Below are positions 17,911 through 29,479 of a DNA stretch of 64,000 bases, piece after piece. The position numbers were made by a program, and so were the translations under genes. The notes below the pieces were generated by a model, which saw nothing but the letters and a program-made list of their open reading frames with translations, made no database searches and had not been told where the DNA came from. Position 1 is the first letter of the stretch, and each line of letters opens with the position of its first letter. Source of the stretch: Streptomyces eurythermus (lineage in GTDB: Bacteria; Actinomycetota; Actinomycetes; Streptomycetales; Streptomycetaceae); contig NZ_BMSK01000003.1 in assembly GCF_014649115.1 (NCBI RefSeq), forward strand, positions 372,001 to 436,000. The letters run 5' to 3'.

Positions 17911-18972
17911 GTGAAGAAGACCCCGACCCGGCTTGCCGACGGTCGTGAGCTGATCTACTACGACCTTCGGGACGACACCGTGCGCGACGCGGCCGACCGG
18001 CGTCCCCTGGACCGTACGGTCACCACGTCCGAGATCCGCCGCGACCCGTTGCTCGGCGACGCCGTCGCCGTCGCCTCGCACCGCCAGGGCCGCACCTACC
18101 ACCCGCCGGCCGACGAGTGCCCCCTGTGCCCCACGCGCGGCGACCGGCTCAGTGAGATCCCGGACTCCTCGTACGACGTGGTGGTCTTCGAGAACCGCTT
18201 CCCCTCCCTCGCCGGCGACTCCGGCCGCTGCGAGGTCGTCTGCTTCACCCCCGACCACGACGCCTCCTTCGCCGACCTCACCCCGGAGCAGGCCCGCCTG
18301 GTGCTGGACGCGTGGACGGACCGCACCGCCGAGCTGTCCCATCTGCCCTCCGTGGAGCAGGTGTTCTGCTTCGAGAACCGCGGCGCCGAGATCGGCGTGA
18401 CCCTGGGCCACCCGCACGGGCAGATCTACGCCTACCCCTTCACCACCCCGCGCACGGCGCTGATGCTCCGCTCGCTCGCCGCGCACAAGGAGGCCACCGG
18501 CGGGGAGAACCTGTTCGACGCGGTCCTGGAACGCGAACTGGCCGACGAGCGGGTCGTCCTGGAGGGTGAACACTGGGTGGCGTTCGTGCCGTACGCGGCC
18601 CACTGGCCGTACGAGGTCCACCTGTACCCCAGGCGCCGGGTGCCCGACCTGCTCGCGCTGGACGAGGCGGCCCGCACAGAGTTCCCCCAGGTGTATCTGG
18701 AACTCTTGAGGCGGTTCGACCGGATCTTCGGCGAGGGTGAGCCCCCGACGCCGTACATCGCCGCCTGGCACCAGGCGCCGTTCGGCACGCTGGAGGAGTT
18801 CGACGGTGTGACGCGCGACGACTTCGCGCTCCACCTCGAGCTTTTCACCATCCGCCGCACTTCCGGCAAACTGAAGTTTCTCGCGGGTTCCGAGTCCGGC
18901 ATGAGCGTGTTCATCAACGACGTGCCGCCGGAGCGCGCGGCCGAGCGACTGCGAGAGGTAGCGAGTTCATGA
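17911..18972 (+). CDS. galT: Galactose-1-phosphate uridylyltransferase
   Basis: A 353-residue Leloir-pathway enzyme that swaps UMP between UDP-glucose and galactose-1-phosphate. The active-site [10 protein letters not shown] (His-Pro-His) and zinc-site CPLCP are present. GTG at 17911 is preferred over an in-frame GTG 15 bp upstream because GGAGGAG ends 7 bp before it. The stop overlaps the galE start (ATGA), showing coupled translation in galT-galE-galK. Confidence 0.95.
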   Translation: MKKTPTRLADGRELIYYDLRDDTVRDAADRRPLDRTVTTSEIRRDPLLGDAVAVASHRQGRTYHPPADECPLCPTRGDRLSEIPDSSYDVVVFENRFPSLAGDSGRCEVVCFTPDHDASFADLTPEQARLVLDAWTDRTAELSHLPSVEQVFCFENRGAEIGVTLGHPHGQIYAYPFTTPRTALMLRSLAAHKEATGGENLFDAVLERELADERVVLEGEHWVAFVPYAAHWPYEVHLYPRRRVPDLLALDEAARTEFPQVYLELLRRFDRIFGEGEPPTPYIAAWHQAPFGTLEEFDGVTRDDFALHLELFTIRRTSGKLKFLAGSESGMSVFINDVPPERAAERLREVASS

Positions 18973-19931
18973 AGTACCTGGTGACGGGTGGCGCCGGATA
19001 TGTCGGCAGTGTCGTGGCCCAGCACCTGCTGGAGGCCGGGCACGAGGTCACCGTCCTCGACAACCTCTCCACCGGCTTCCGCGCCGGGGTGCCCGCCGGG
19101 GCCGCCTTCGTCGAGGGCGACATCCGCGACGCCGCCAAGTGGCTCGATGCCTCCTTCGACGGCGTGCTGCACTTCGCGGCGTTCTCGCAGGTCGGAGAGT
19201 CGGTGCTGAAGCCGGAGAAGTACTGGGACAACAACGTCGGCGGCAGCATGGCGCTGCTCGCCGCGATGCGCGAGGCCGGCGTGCGCAAGCTGGTGTTCTC
19301 CTCCACCGCGGCGACCTACGGCGAGCCCGAGCAGACCCCCATCCGGGAGACCGCCCCGACGCGGCCCACCAGCCCCTACGGCGCCTCCAAGCTCGCCGTC
19401 GACCACATGATCACCGGCGAGGCGCACGCCCACGGCCTGGCCGCGGTCTCCCTGCGCTACTTCAACGTGGCCGGCGCCTACGGCGCGTACGGCGAGCGCC
19501 ACGACCCCGAGTCGCACCTGATCCCGCTGGTCCTCCAGGTCGCCCAGGGCCGCCGCGAGGCCATCTCGGTCTACGGCGACGACTACCCGACCCCCGACGG
19601 CACCTGCGTGCGCGACTACATCCACGTGGCGGACCTGGCCGAGGCCCACCTGCTGGCCCTGGGCGCCGCCGCCCCCGGCGAGCACCTGATCTGCAACCTC
19701 GGCAACGGCAACGGCTTCTCCGTGCGCGAGGTCATCGAGACCGTCCGCGAGGTCACCGGCCACCCGGTCCCCGAGGTGACCGCGGGGCGCCGCGGAGGCG
19801 ACCCGGCGGTCCTGGTCGCCGCCGCGGACACCGCCCGCGAGAAGCTGGGCTGGAACCCGACCCGCGCGGATCTCGCGGGCATCGTCGCGGACGCGTGGGA
19901 GTTCGCGCAGAGCATCACGAGGGAGCACTAG
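18969..19931 (+). CDS. galE: UDP-glucose 4-epimerase
   Basis: A 320-residue extended SDR enzyme. The NAD loop [11 protein letters not shown], the TAATYG block and the catalytic YGASK (Tyr-x-x-x-Lys) are present. It interconverts UDP-galactose and UDP-glucose. ATG at 18969 overlaps the galT stop; the TAG stop shares one base with the galK start. Confidence 0.95.
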   Translation: MKYLVTGGAGYVGSVVAQHLLEAGHEVTVLDNLSTGFRAGVPAGAAFVEGDIRDAAKWLDASFDGVLHFAAFSQVGESVLKPEKYWDNNVGGSMALLAAMREAGVRKLVFSSTAATYGEPEQTPIRETAPTRPTSPYGASKLAVDHMITGEAHAHGLAAVSLRYFNVAGAYGAYGERHDPESHLIPLVLQVAQGRREAISVYGDDYPTPDGTCVRDYIHVADLAEAHLLALGAAAPGEHLICNLGNGNGFSVREVIETVREVTGHPVPEVTAGRRGGDPAVLVAAADTAREKLGWNPTRADLAGIVADAWEFAQSITREH

Positions 19932-21085
19932 TGGGGGCACAGCAGGTCGCGGACCGCTTCGCGGAGCTGTACGGGGCGGGCCCGGAGGGCGTCTGGGCGG
20001 CGCCGGGCCGGGTCAACCTGATCGGCGAGCACACCGACTACAACGACGGCTTCGTCATGCCGTTCGCCCTGCCGCACCAGGCGGTCGCGGCGGTCTCCCG
20101 CCGCACCGACGGCGTCCTGCGCCTGCACTCGGCGGACATCGGGGGCGATATCACCGAGCTGCGCCTGGACGACCTCGCGCCCGGCGGCGACCACGACTGG
20201 ACGGCCTACCCGGCGGGCGTGGTCTGGGCGCTGCGCGAGGCGGGCCACGAGATCACCGGCGCCGACGTCCACCTGGCGTCCACGGTCCCCACGGGCGCGG
20301 GCCTGTCCTCCTCCGCCGCCCTGGAGGTGGTGATCGCGCTCGCCCTGAACGACCTGTACGGCCTGGGCCTGAAGGGCTGGCGGCTGGCCCGGCTGTGCCA
20401 GCGCGCCGAGAACGTCTACGTCGGCGCGCCCACCGGCATCATGGACCAGACGGCGTCGGCCTGCTGCGAGGCGGGCCACGCGCTGTTCCTGGACACCCGT
20501 GACCTGTCCCAGCGGCAGATCCCCTTCGACCTCGCGGCCGCGGGCCTGCGCCTGCTGGTGGTGGACACCCAGGTCAAGCACGCGCACAGCGGCGGCGAGT
20601 ACGGCAAGCGCCGGGCCGGCTGCGAGAAGGGCGCGGCCCTGCTCGGCGTCGACGCCCTGCGCGACATCCCGTACGACGGCCTGGACGCGGCCCTCGCCCG
20701 CCTCGGCGACGAGGAGGAGGTCGTCCGCCTGGTCCGCCACGTCGTGACGGAGAACGAGCGGGTCGAACGCACGGTCGCCCTGCTGCGGGCCGGCGACCCC
20801 CGCGCCATCGGCCCGGTCCTCACCGAGGGCCACGCCTCCCTGCGCGACGACTTCCGCATCTCCTGCCCGGAGCTGGACCTGGTGGTCGACACCGCCCTGG
20901 CCGGCGGCGCCCTCGGCGCCCGGATGACCGGCGGCGGCTTCGGCGGCTCGGCGATCGTCCTGGCGGAGGCGGCGGACGTCGAGACGCTGACGAAGTCCGT
21001 CGAGGCGGCGTTCGCCGCGGCGGGCCTCACCGCCCCCCGCGTCTTCGAGGCGGTCCCGTCGGCGGGCGCCCGGCGGCTGGTCTGA
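19931..21085 (+). CDS. galK: Galactokinase
   Basis: A 384-residue GHMP kinase. The galactokinase signature GRVNLIGEHTDYNDGFVMP, the ATP loop PTGAGLSSSAALEV and the C-terminal MTGGGFGGSAIVL are complete. GTG at 19931 overlaps the last base of the galE stop and follows GAGGGAG. It phosphorylates galactose to feed GalT. The stop is 7 bp from the convergent GNAT gene. Confidence 0.95.
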   Translation: MGAQQVADRFAELYGAGPEGVWAAPGRVNLIGEHTDYNDGFVMPFALPHQAVAAVSRRTDGVLRLHSADIGGDITELRLDDLAPGGDHDWTAYPAGVVWALREAGHEITGADVHLASTVPTGAGLSSSAALEVVIALALNDLYGLGLKGWRLARLCQRAENVYVGAPTGIMDQTASACCEAGHALFLDTRDLSQRQIPFDLAAAGLRLLVVDTQVKHAHSGGEYGKRRAGCEKGAALLGVDALRDIPYDGLDAALARLGDEEEVVRLVRHVVTENERVERTVALLRAGDPRAIGPVLTEGHASLRDDFRISCPELDLVVDTALAGGALGARMTGGGFGGSAIVLAEAADVETLTKSVEAAFAAAGLTAPRVFEAVPSAGARRLV

Positions 21086-21092
21086 CCCGCCG

Positions 21093-21545
21093 TCAGCCCA
21101 GGCGTTTGGTCAGGGTGTACTCCGTGATCCCCGGCGGGTAGTCGGGGATCACGCACACCACCTCGTAGCCCTGTCTCCGGTAGAAGGCGGGGGCCTGGAA
21201 GTCCCAGGTCTCCACGCGGGCGGCGGTGCAGCCGCGGGCGGTGGCCAGCCGTTCCGCCTCGGCGAGCAGGCGGGAGCCGAGGCCCGTGCCGCGGTGCCGG
21301 GTGTCGACCCACAGGTAGGTGACGTGCAGCCAGGTCGTCCAGGTGTGGCCGACCAGCCCGCCCGCCAGGTCCCCGGCGGCGTCCAGCCCCCACACGTGCA
21401 GCGGGGCCTCGCGTTCGCCGGGGGTGCCGCGCAGCGCGGCCAGCACCGGGGACGCGGCCGTATTGGTGTCCCGCAAGCGTGAGCGGAGCAGATCGCGTCG
21501 CGCCTTGTCGACTTCCGTCTCGATACGAAACATGCGGCACACCAT
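21093..21545 (-). CDS. GNAT-family N-acetyltransferase
   Basis: A 150-residue single-domain GNAT. The acetyl-CoA loop reads RGTGLGSRLLAEAERLA, preceded by LHVTYLWVDTRHR, and the C-terminal strand is FYRRQGYEVVCVIPDYPPG. Small-molecule or drug acetylation is typical, but the substrate cannot be told. ATG at 21545 or at 21533 (MFRIETEVDKA) could be the start; neither has a clear binding site. Confidence 0.85.
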   Translation of the reverse strand: MVCRMFRIETEVDKARRDLLRSRLRDTNTAASPVLAALRGTPGEREAPLHVWGLDAAGDLAGGLVGHTWTTWLHVTYLWVDTRHRGTGLGSRLLAEAERLATARGCTAARVETWDFQAPAFYRRQGYEVVCVIPDYPPGITEYTLTKRLG

Positions 21546-21860
21546 AAACGTGCCGGAGGGTCAGTTCTGCAAATCTCCTTCCGCTGCGTGCCCGCATCCG
21601 TACTCTGTGGAACAGCACCGGTGGGGGCCGGTGCCGCTCAGGGGGCGAGACACGCGGGTACGGCGCCCGCGGTCGGGGGTGGCAGTCTTCGCCACGGCGG
21701 CGGCCGTGCGGCGTCTCGCCCCTGTCCGCCGGTGTCGTGCCCGTGCCCGTCGTCGTTCCGGCGGACATTCTCCGGGTACGTCCCGGAAGCCGGCTCATTC
21801 CGGAGCTTTCCGGACCTTGCACATCCCCTGCTCCACGCGGAGCCCGGGGAAGGGGGTTAC
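21546..21860. other. Divergent intergenic region, GNAT / LuxR
   Basis: A 315-bp stretch without a gene. It holds a GCACCGG / CCGGTGC hairpin at 21615-21634 and a direct repeat of TTCCGGA shortly before the LuxR gene. A GGGGAAGGGGG binding site ends it. I see no coding frame with normal codon use here. Confidence 0.5.
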
Positions 21861-22628
21861 GTGGTTCGTATCCGAGTCCTGGTCGTCGACGACCACCGCA
21901 TCTTCGCCGAGTCGCTGGCCGCCGCCCTGGCCGCCGAACCGGACGTCGACGTCTTCGCGGCCGGCAGCGGCCCGGCCGCGCTGCGCTGCCTGGAGCGGGC
22001 GGCCGGCGAGGGCCGCCGCTACGACGTGCTGCTGGTCGACGCCGACCTCGGCGGCCCCCCGCCCGGCGCCCGCCCGGCCGTACCGGTGCGCGACGGCAAC
22101 GAGGAGGGACTGGTCGACGGCATCTCCCTGGTCGCCGGGGTGCGCACCGCCCAGCCCGGCGTCCGCACCGTCGTCCTCGCCGACAAGGACGACCCGCGCC
22201 GCGCGGCCCTCGCCCTCCAGGCCGGCGCCTCCGGCTGGGTCGCCAAGGACTGTTCGCTGTCCCGGCTGCTGACGGTGATACGGGGCGTGCTGCGCGACGA
22301 GACGCATCTGCCGCCCGCGCTGCTCACCGGGGTGCTCAAAGAGCTGACGGCGGCCCGCCGGCACCGCACCGAGAGCGAGCGGCTGGTGGAGTCCCTCACC
22401 CCCAGGGAGCGGGAGGTGCTGCGCTGCATGGTCGCGGGGCTGGGCCGCAAGGCCGTCGCCGAACGGCTGTTCCTCTCCCCGCACACCGTCCGCACCCATA
22501 TGCAGAACGTCCTCGGCAAGCTGGGCGTCCACTCCACACTGGCGGCCGTCGCGCTCGCCCGGCGGGCCGGGGTGGGGCCGGTGGACCTAGCCGGGGATGT
22601 TGTCGAACGGGGCGGTCAGCTGGCGTAG
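21861..22628 (+). CDS. LuxR-family response regulator
   Basis: A 255-residue regulator with a complete receiver: Asp-Asp at the start (VVDDH), phosphoacceptor Asp60 (DVLLVDADLGG) and Lys in SGWVAKDC. The LuxR HTH is LTPREREVLRCMVAGLGRKA with SPHTVRTHMQNVLGKLGV. A 25-residue insertion after Asp60 (PPPGARPAVPVRDGNEEG) lengthens the receiver. GTG at 21861 has GGGGAAGGGGG upstream. The last 42 bp overlap the 3' end of the opposite MarR gene. No partner kinase is adjacent. Confidence 0.88.
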   Translation: MVRIRVLVVDDHRIFAESLAAALAAEPDVDVFAAGSGPAALRCLERAAGEGRRYDVLLVDADLGGPPPGARPAVPVRDGNEEGLVDGISLVAGVRTAQPGVRTVVLADKDDPRRAALALQAGASGWVAKDCSLSRLLTVIRGVLRDETHLPPALLTGVLKELTAARRHRTESERLVESLTPREREVLRCMVAGLGRKAVAERLFLSPHTVRTHMQNVLGKLGVHSTLAAVALARRAGVGPVDLAGDVVERGGQLA

Positions 22629-23084
22629 CAGCCCGGCCAGCTCCGCGCGCTGGGCGCGGGACAGCTCGGCGAGGATCGCCCGCTCCTGCTCCAGCAGTCC
22701 CGCCAGCGCCTGGTCCGCGCGGTCCCGGCCCTCGTCGGTCAGCCGGACCAGCACGCCCCGCCGGTCGCTGGGGTCGGGCAGCCGCTCCACCAGGCCCTTC
22801 TTCGCCAGCCGGTCGATGCGGTTGGTCATCGTGCCCGAGGTGACCAGGGTCTGTGTCAGCAGCTGGCCGGGGGAGAGCTGGTAGGGCGTGCCCGCGCGCC
22901 GCAGCGCGGTCAGCACGTCGAACTCCCAGGGCTCCAGCTGGTGCTCGGAGAAGGCGAGCCGGCGGGCGCGGTCCAGATGCCGGGCGAGCCGGCTCACCCG
23001 GCTCAGCACTTCCAGCGGCTCCACGTCGAGGTCCGGGCGCTCCCGGCGCCACGCTGCGACCAGCCGATCGACCTCGTCCTCCAT
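22587..23084 (-). CDS. MarR-family transcriptional regulator
   Basis: A 165-residue winged-helix regulator: LEPWEFDVLTALRRAG, then TSGTMTNRIDRLAKKGLVERLPDPSDRRGVLVRLTDEG (recognition helix and wing). ATG at 23084 opens with MEDEVDRLVAAW. It is divergent from the methyltransferase gene tam. The 87-bp gap contains paired CTCTTGATAT repeats, the usual layout for a MarR protein controlling itself and its neighbour. Confidence 0.9.
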   Translation of the reverse strand: MEDEVDRLVAAWRRERPDLDVEPLEVLSRVSRLARHLDRARRLAFSEHQLEPWEFDVLTALRRAGTPYQLSPGQLLTQTLVTSGTMTNRIDRLAKKGLVERLPDPSDRRGVLVRLTDEGRDRADQALAGLLEQERAILAELSRAQRAELAGLLRQLTAPFDNIPG

Positions 23085-23118
23085 GGAGATCAGTGTAGTG
23101 GTTGTGTCGACATGAAGT

Positions 23119-23150
23119 CTCTTGATATCGAGCCTCTTGATATAGAGATA
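23119..23150. promoter_or_regulatory. Probable MarR operators
   Basis: CTCTTGATATCGAG (23119-23132) and CTCTTGATATAGAG (23134-23147) are two near-palindromic 14-mers in tandem, 15 bp apart, between the MarR and tam starts. They are AT-rich islands in GC-rich DNA. Near-palindromic TTGATATC-type cores are typical of MarR sites; binding by this MarR is inferred. Confidence 0.65.
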
Positions 23151-23171
23151 AGTTGCGGGGACAGTGGACCC

Positions 23172-23987
23172 ATGACCACACCCCGCTGGGACCCCGACCG
23201 GTACCTCCGCCACGCCGGCCACCGCGCCCGCGCCTGCACCGACCTCCTTGCGCGCGTCCCGGACCCGCCCCGCGACCGCCCCCGCGTCGCCGACCTCGGC
23301 TGCGGCCCCGGCAACGTCACCGCCCTGCTCGCCGAACGATGGCCCACCGCCCGCATCACCGGCTACGACAACTCCCCCGAGATGCTCGACCGGGCCCGCA
23401 CCGGCCACGAGGGACCCACGGCGGGTGGCGGCCGGCTCGACTTCGCCCACGCCGACGTGACGACCTGGACACCAGGGGAGCCGTACGACCTGATCGTCTC
23501 CAACGCCACCCTGCAGTGGGTGCCGGGCCACGCCGACCGGTTCGCCGACTGGACCGCCGCCCTCACCCCCGGCGGCACCCTCGCCTTCCAGGTCCCCGAC
23601 AACCTCGACGCCCCGCTGCACACCCTGCTGCGCGACCTCGCCGCCGCGCCCCGCTGGCGCTCCCGCCTGGCCGGCGCCGTACGCGCCACCGACTCCGTGC
23701 ACACCCCCGGCTTCTACCTGGACCGCCTCGCCCGCCTGGGCTGCGCGGCCGACGTGTGGCAGACCACCTACCAGCACGTCCTCCAGGGCGAGGACCCGGT
23801 GCTCGACTGGGCGAAGGGCACCGCGCTGCGCCCCGCCCTGACCGCCCTCGCCGACGACCCCGAGGCGCGCGAAGCCTTCCTCACCGAGTACCGGACCCTG
23901 CTGCGCACCGCCTACCCGAGCGCCCCCTACGGCACGGTCCTGCCCTTTCGCCGCCTGTTCGCGGTCGCCGTGAAGCCGCCCCGCTGA
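23172..23987 (+). CDS. tam: Trans-aconitate 2-methyltransferase-like SAM enzyme
   Basis: A 271-residue class I methyltransferase. Motif I is VADLGCGPGNVTALLAERWP; it is followed by GYDNSPEMLDRA, SNATLQWVPGH and LAFQVPDN, blocks typical of Tam. The N-terminus TTPRWDPDRYLRHAGHRARACTDLLARV also matches. Tam detoxifies trans-aconitate formed from cis-aconitate. ATG at 23172 lies just after the MarR operators, so it is probably repressed by the divergent MarR. Confidence 0.88.
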   Translation: MTTPRWDPDRYLRHAGHRARACTDLLARVPDPPRDRPRVADLGCGPGNVTALLAERWPTARITGYDNSPEMLDRARTGHEGPTAGGGRLDFAHADVTTWTPGEPYDLIVSNATLQWVPGHADRFADWTAALTPGGTLAFQVPDNLDAPLHTLLRDLAAAPRWRSRLAGAVRATDSVHTPGFYLDRLARLGCAADVWQTTYQHVLQGEDPVLDWAKGTALRPALTALADDPEAREAFLTEYRTLLRTAYPSAPYGTVLPFRRLFAVAVKPPR

Positions 23988-24028
23988 AGTCGCCCCGCTG
24001 AAGTCGCCGTGAAGTCACCCCGCTGAAC
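23979..24028. repeat. 14-bp tandem repeat at tam 3' end
   Basis: CCCCGCTGAAGTCG occurs twice end to end (23979-23992, 23993-24006), followed by degenerate copies up to 24028. The tam stop codon lies in the first copy, so slippage here could change the tail length. Confidence 0.6.
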
Positions 24029-24036
24029 GGGACGCT

Positions 24037-24051
24037 GTGAACCCGGTTCAC
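24037..24051. promoter_or_regulatory. 15-bp perfect palindrome GTGAACCCGGTTCAC
   Basis: It lies between the convergent stops of tam and the TetR gene. With flanking bases it reads TGTGAACCCGGTTCACG, so it contains the same TGTGAAC word that forms the array in the methylase-like gene at 57 kb. It may instead be a short terminator stem. Confidence 0.45.
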
Positions 24052-24054
24052 GGC

Positions 24055-24732
24055 CTACGCCTTGCGGTGACCTATCAACCGCGGCTTCGGCTCCAGGCCG
24101 TCCAGTCCGTGCCACGCCAGGTTCACCAGGTGCGCCGCCACCTCCGCCTTCTTCGGCCGGCGCACGTCCAGCCACCACTGCCCGGTCAGCGCCACCATGC
24201 CGACCAGCGCCTGGGCGTAGAGCGGGGCGAGCTTCGGATCGAAGCCCCGCGACTTGAACTCGCGGCCCAGGATGTCCTCCACCTGGGTGGCGATATCGGA
24301 GATCAGGGACGCGAAGGACCCCGTGGACTGCGGGATGGGCGAGTCCCGGACCAGGATGCGGAACCCGTCCGTGTACTCCTCGATGTAGTCCAGCAGCGCG
24401 AACGCCGCCTGCTCGCACAGCTCACGCGGATGGCCGGCGGTCAGCGAGCTGGTGACCATGTCCAGCAGGCGGCGCATCTCCCGGTCCACCACCACCGCGT
24501 ACAGCCCCTCCTTCCCGCCGAAGTGCTCGTACACCACCGGCTTGGACACCCCGGCCTTCGCCGCGATCTCCTCCACCGACGTGCCCTCGAAGCCCTTCGC
24601 CGCGAAAAGGGTGCGACCGATCTCCAGCAGCTGCTGGCGGCGCTCGGCACCGGTCATACGGGTCCGGCGGGTCCGCCGCTGCTTGTCGTTGCCTGAAGTG
24701 CTGCTGGAGTCGGTCGCCACGGCGTCAATCAT
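24055..24732 (-). CDS. TetR-family regulator of desaturase operon
   Basis: A 225-residue regulator. The N-terminal HTH is RRQQLLEIGRTLFAAKGFEG with TSVEEIAAKAGVSKPVVYEHFGGKEGLY. A disordered basic leader of about 25 residues precedes it (SSSTSGNDKQRRTRRTR). The ATG at 24732 overlaps the desaturase stop (ATGA), so it is translated with that enzyme and is its likely regulator, perhaps sensing acyl-CoA. The tandem repeat at 25813 is its probable site. Confidence 0.9.
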   Translation of the reverse strand: MIDAVATDSSSTSGNDKQRRTRRTRMTGAERRQQLLEIGRTLFAAKGFEGTSVEEIAAKAGVSKPVVYEHFGGKEGLYAVVVDREMRRLLDMVTSSLTAGHPRELCEQAAFALLDYIEEYTDGFRILVRDSPIPQSTGSFASLISDIATQVEDILGREFKSRGFDPKLAPLYAQALVGMVALTGQWWLDVRRPKKAEVAAHLVNLAWHGLDGLEPKPRLIGHRKA

Positions 24733-25736
24733 GCCGCCTCGGCGGTTTCCCTCCGGCGCCGGGAGCCGCCTTCCTCGGTGTTCCGCCGCGAATCGATACG
24801 CGAGCGTGACGGCCAGCGCACGTCATACGCCCAGCCCAGCCGCTCGAACCAGCGGATGAACCGCGCCGAGGAGTCCAGCTGGCCGCGCATCACCCCGTGC
24901 CGCGCCGAGGTCGGGTCGGCGTGGTGCAGGTTGTGCCAGGACTCGCCGCACGACAGGATCGCCAGCCACCACACGTTGCCCGAACGGTCCCGCGACTTGA
25001 ACGGCCGCTTGCCCACCGCGTGGCAGATCGAGTTGATCGACCACGTCACATGGTGCAACAGCGCCACCCGGACGAGTGAACCCCAGAAGAACGCGGTGAA
25101 CGCGCCCCACCACGACATCGTCACCAGACCGCCGATCAGCGGCGGCAGCAGCAGCGACACCAGCGTCCACATCACGAACTGCCGGGAGATCGCCCGCATC
25201 GCCGGGTCCTTGATCAGATCCGGCGCGTACTTCTCCTGCGGGGTCTGCTCCTCGTCGAACATCCAGCCGATGTGCGCCCACCACAGGCCCTTCATCAGCG
25301 CCGGAACCGTCTCCCCGAACCGCCACGGAGAGTGCGGGTCGCCCTCGGCGTCGGAGAACTTGTGATGCTTGCGGTGATCGGCCACCCACCGCACCAGCGG
25401 ACCCTCCACCGCCAGCGACCCCATGATCGCCAGCGCGATCCGCAGCGGCCGCTTCGCCTTGAACGAACCATGGGTGAAGTACCGGTGGAAACCGATCGTG
25501 ATCCCGTGGCAGCCGAGGAAGTAGAAGAACACCAGCAGGCCCAGATCGAGCCAGCTCACCCCCCATCCCCAGGCCAGCGGCACCGCCGCCACCAGCGCCA
25601 GGAACGGCACCGTGATGAAGAGCAGCAGCGTGATCTGCTCGATCGAACGCTTCCGCTCACCGCCCAGCGTGGCGGAAGGAACAGCTGTGTCGGTGGCCTC
25701 ACGGGCCTCTGCGATCACATCGGAGCTTGAGGTCAT
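24729..25736 (-). CDS. Acyl-CoA delta-9 fatty acid desaturase
   Basis: A 335-residue membrane di-iron desaturase. The three histidine boxes are [16 protein letters not shown] and HNLHH. Four hydrophobic helices are seen (for example [22 protein letters not shown]). It would introduce a cis double bond in acyl chains to adjust membrane fluidity. ATG at 25736 ([10 protein letters not shown]) is chosen over longer upstream frames because coding character begins there and GGGGA lies upstream. It forms an operon with the downstream TetR gene. Confidence 0.93.
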   Translation of the reverse strand: MTSSSDVIAEAREATDTAVPSATLGGERKRSIEQITLLLFITVPFLALVAAVPLAWGWGVSWLDLGLLVFFYFLGCHGITIGFHRYFTHGSFKAKRPLRIALAIMGSLAVEGPLVRWVADHRKHHKFSDAEGDPHSPWRFGETVPALMKGLWWAHIGWMFDEEQTPQEKYAPDLIKDPAMRAISRQFVMWTLVSLLLPPLIGGLVTMSWWGAFTAFFWGSLVRVALLHHVTWSINSICHAVGKRPFKSRDRSGNVWWLAILSCGESWHNLHHADPTSARHGVMRGQLDSSARFIRWFERLGWAYDVRWPSRSRIDSRRNTEEGGSRRRRETAEAA

Positions 25737-25812
25737 ACGCGTCCCCTGTGGGGTCGAGAATCGAGTCGGATTGCCGGGGCCGCCGGGACCGGACGGGACT
25801 CGACGGTACTTC

Positions 25813-25842
25813 CCTACGGTTCCGTAACCTACGGCATCGTAA
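25813..25842. promoter_or_regulatory. Tandem 15-bp operator before desaturase
   Basis: CCTACGGTTCCGTAA (25813-25827) is followed directly by CCTACGGCATCGTAA (25828-25842), 12 of 15 bases identical. The first copy contains the inverted repeat TACGG-TT-CCGTA. They lie about 77-106 bp upstream of the desaturase start. Two abutting palindromic sites are typical of TetR regulators that bind as pairs of dimers. Confidence 0.65.
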
Positions 25843-26044
25843 GTATGGCAGCGCGTCATGCCGCGGCAAGAGCCCCAGACCCTGCGCGTCCACATCGCCA
25901 CCTATCCTTGGAACCGGTCGGACAGCGCGGTCCGCTGAAGTTTCCTTCCCGGACGCCACGGCCCGTATGCGGCGCCCCGCCGCGCGCGGTGGCCGGCCGG
26001 GTTCCCCGCCAGCCGAGCTTCAACACTGCAAGGAGCCGCAACCT

Positions 26045-28777
<2,733 letters not shown>

Positions 28778-28803
28778 CCAGCCGCTGACCAGCCGCGAGA
28801 AGA

Positions 28804-28839
28804 GGGTGCCCCCGAGGCCGTACGACCCCGGGGGCACCC
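28804..28839 (+). terminator. Rho-independent terminator after ppc
   Basis: A perfect 11-bp stem GGGTGCCCCCG / CGGGGGCACCC with a 14-base loop begins 26 bases after the ppc stop, followed by CCCTTTCCTTCT. Confidence 0.85.
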
Positions 28840-28880
28840 CCTTTCCTTCTCAGCTCGGCTCACGGCTTCTCCGGCTCGGC

Positions 28881-29387
28881 TCACCGCACCGCCACGAACG
28901 CCGCCGTCAGCAGCCCCGCACCGGCCAGCCCCAGCACCCACGCCGGCCGCGTCAGCCGCATCCCGCCCGCGACCACCACCGACGCCAGCAGCAGCGCACC
29001 GCCCAGCGGCAGCCACGCCAGCAGGATCCCCGCCGGACCGGACCGCACCGCCTCCCCGGTGCCGGGCTTCAGCACCACGTCGTACACCGCCCCCGCGCGC
29101 ACCGCCACGGACGAGTCAAGCTCCACGCTTCCGCGGGCCCGTCCCCCCGCCGACACCGGCGTGAACGGCCCCGTACAGGTCTCCCCGGCACACCGCGTCA
29201 CCCGCACCGTGCCGGACTCACGCCCCTTCGCCAGCATCACGTGCTGTGCGGTCCCCCAGGAACCCCACACCCCGGCGAACAGGATCAGCGCGGCGAGCGC
29301 ACCCATCACGGCGACCCGGCCGAACCGCAAAGCGGTCCCGGACGCCTGACGAGCGGTACTGGCGGTGGCAGGCATGGCCGGGATCAT
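28881..29387 (-). CDS. Three-TM membrane protein, unknown function
   Basis: A 168-residue protein. One helix near the N-terminus (VAVMGALAALILFAGVWGSW) is followed by an external domain of about 75 residues with a CAGETC pair and TGPFTPVSAGGRARGSVEL, then two helices (GILLAWLPLGGALLLASVVVAGG and PAWVLGLAGAGLLTAAFVAV). The starts at 29387 and 29375 cannot be separated. I do not recognise the family. Confidence 0.7.
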   Translation of the reverse strand: MIPAMPATASTARQASGTALRFGRVAVMGALAALILFAGVWGSWGTAQHVMLAKGRESGTVRVTRCAGETCTGPFTPVSAGGRARGSVELDSSVAVRAGAVYDVVLKPGTGEAVRSGPAGILLAWLPLGGALLLASVVVAGGMRLTRPAWVLGLAGAGLLTAAFVAVR

Positions 29388-29479
29388 TGGCCATACCCCT
29401 ACGAGCGGTCAACTCCGGTGGGCGGCCTGGGCGGACAAGTCGCGAGTTGTACGTCACCCCGCCCACCCGGAGGGCACCC

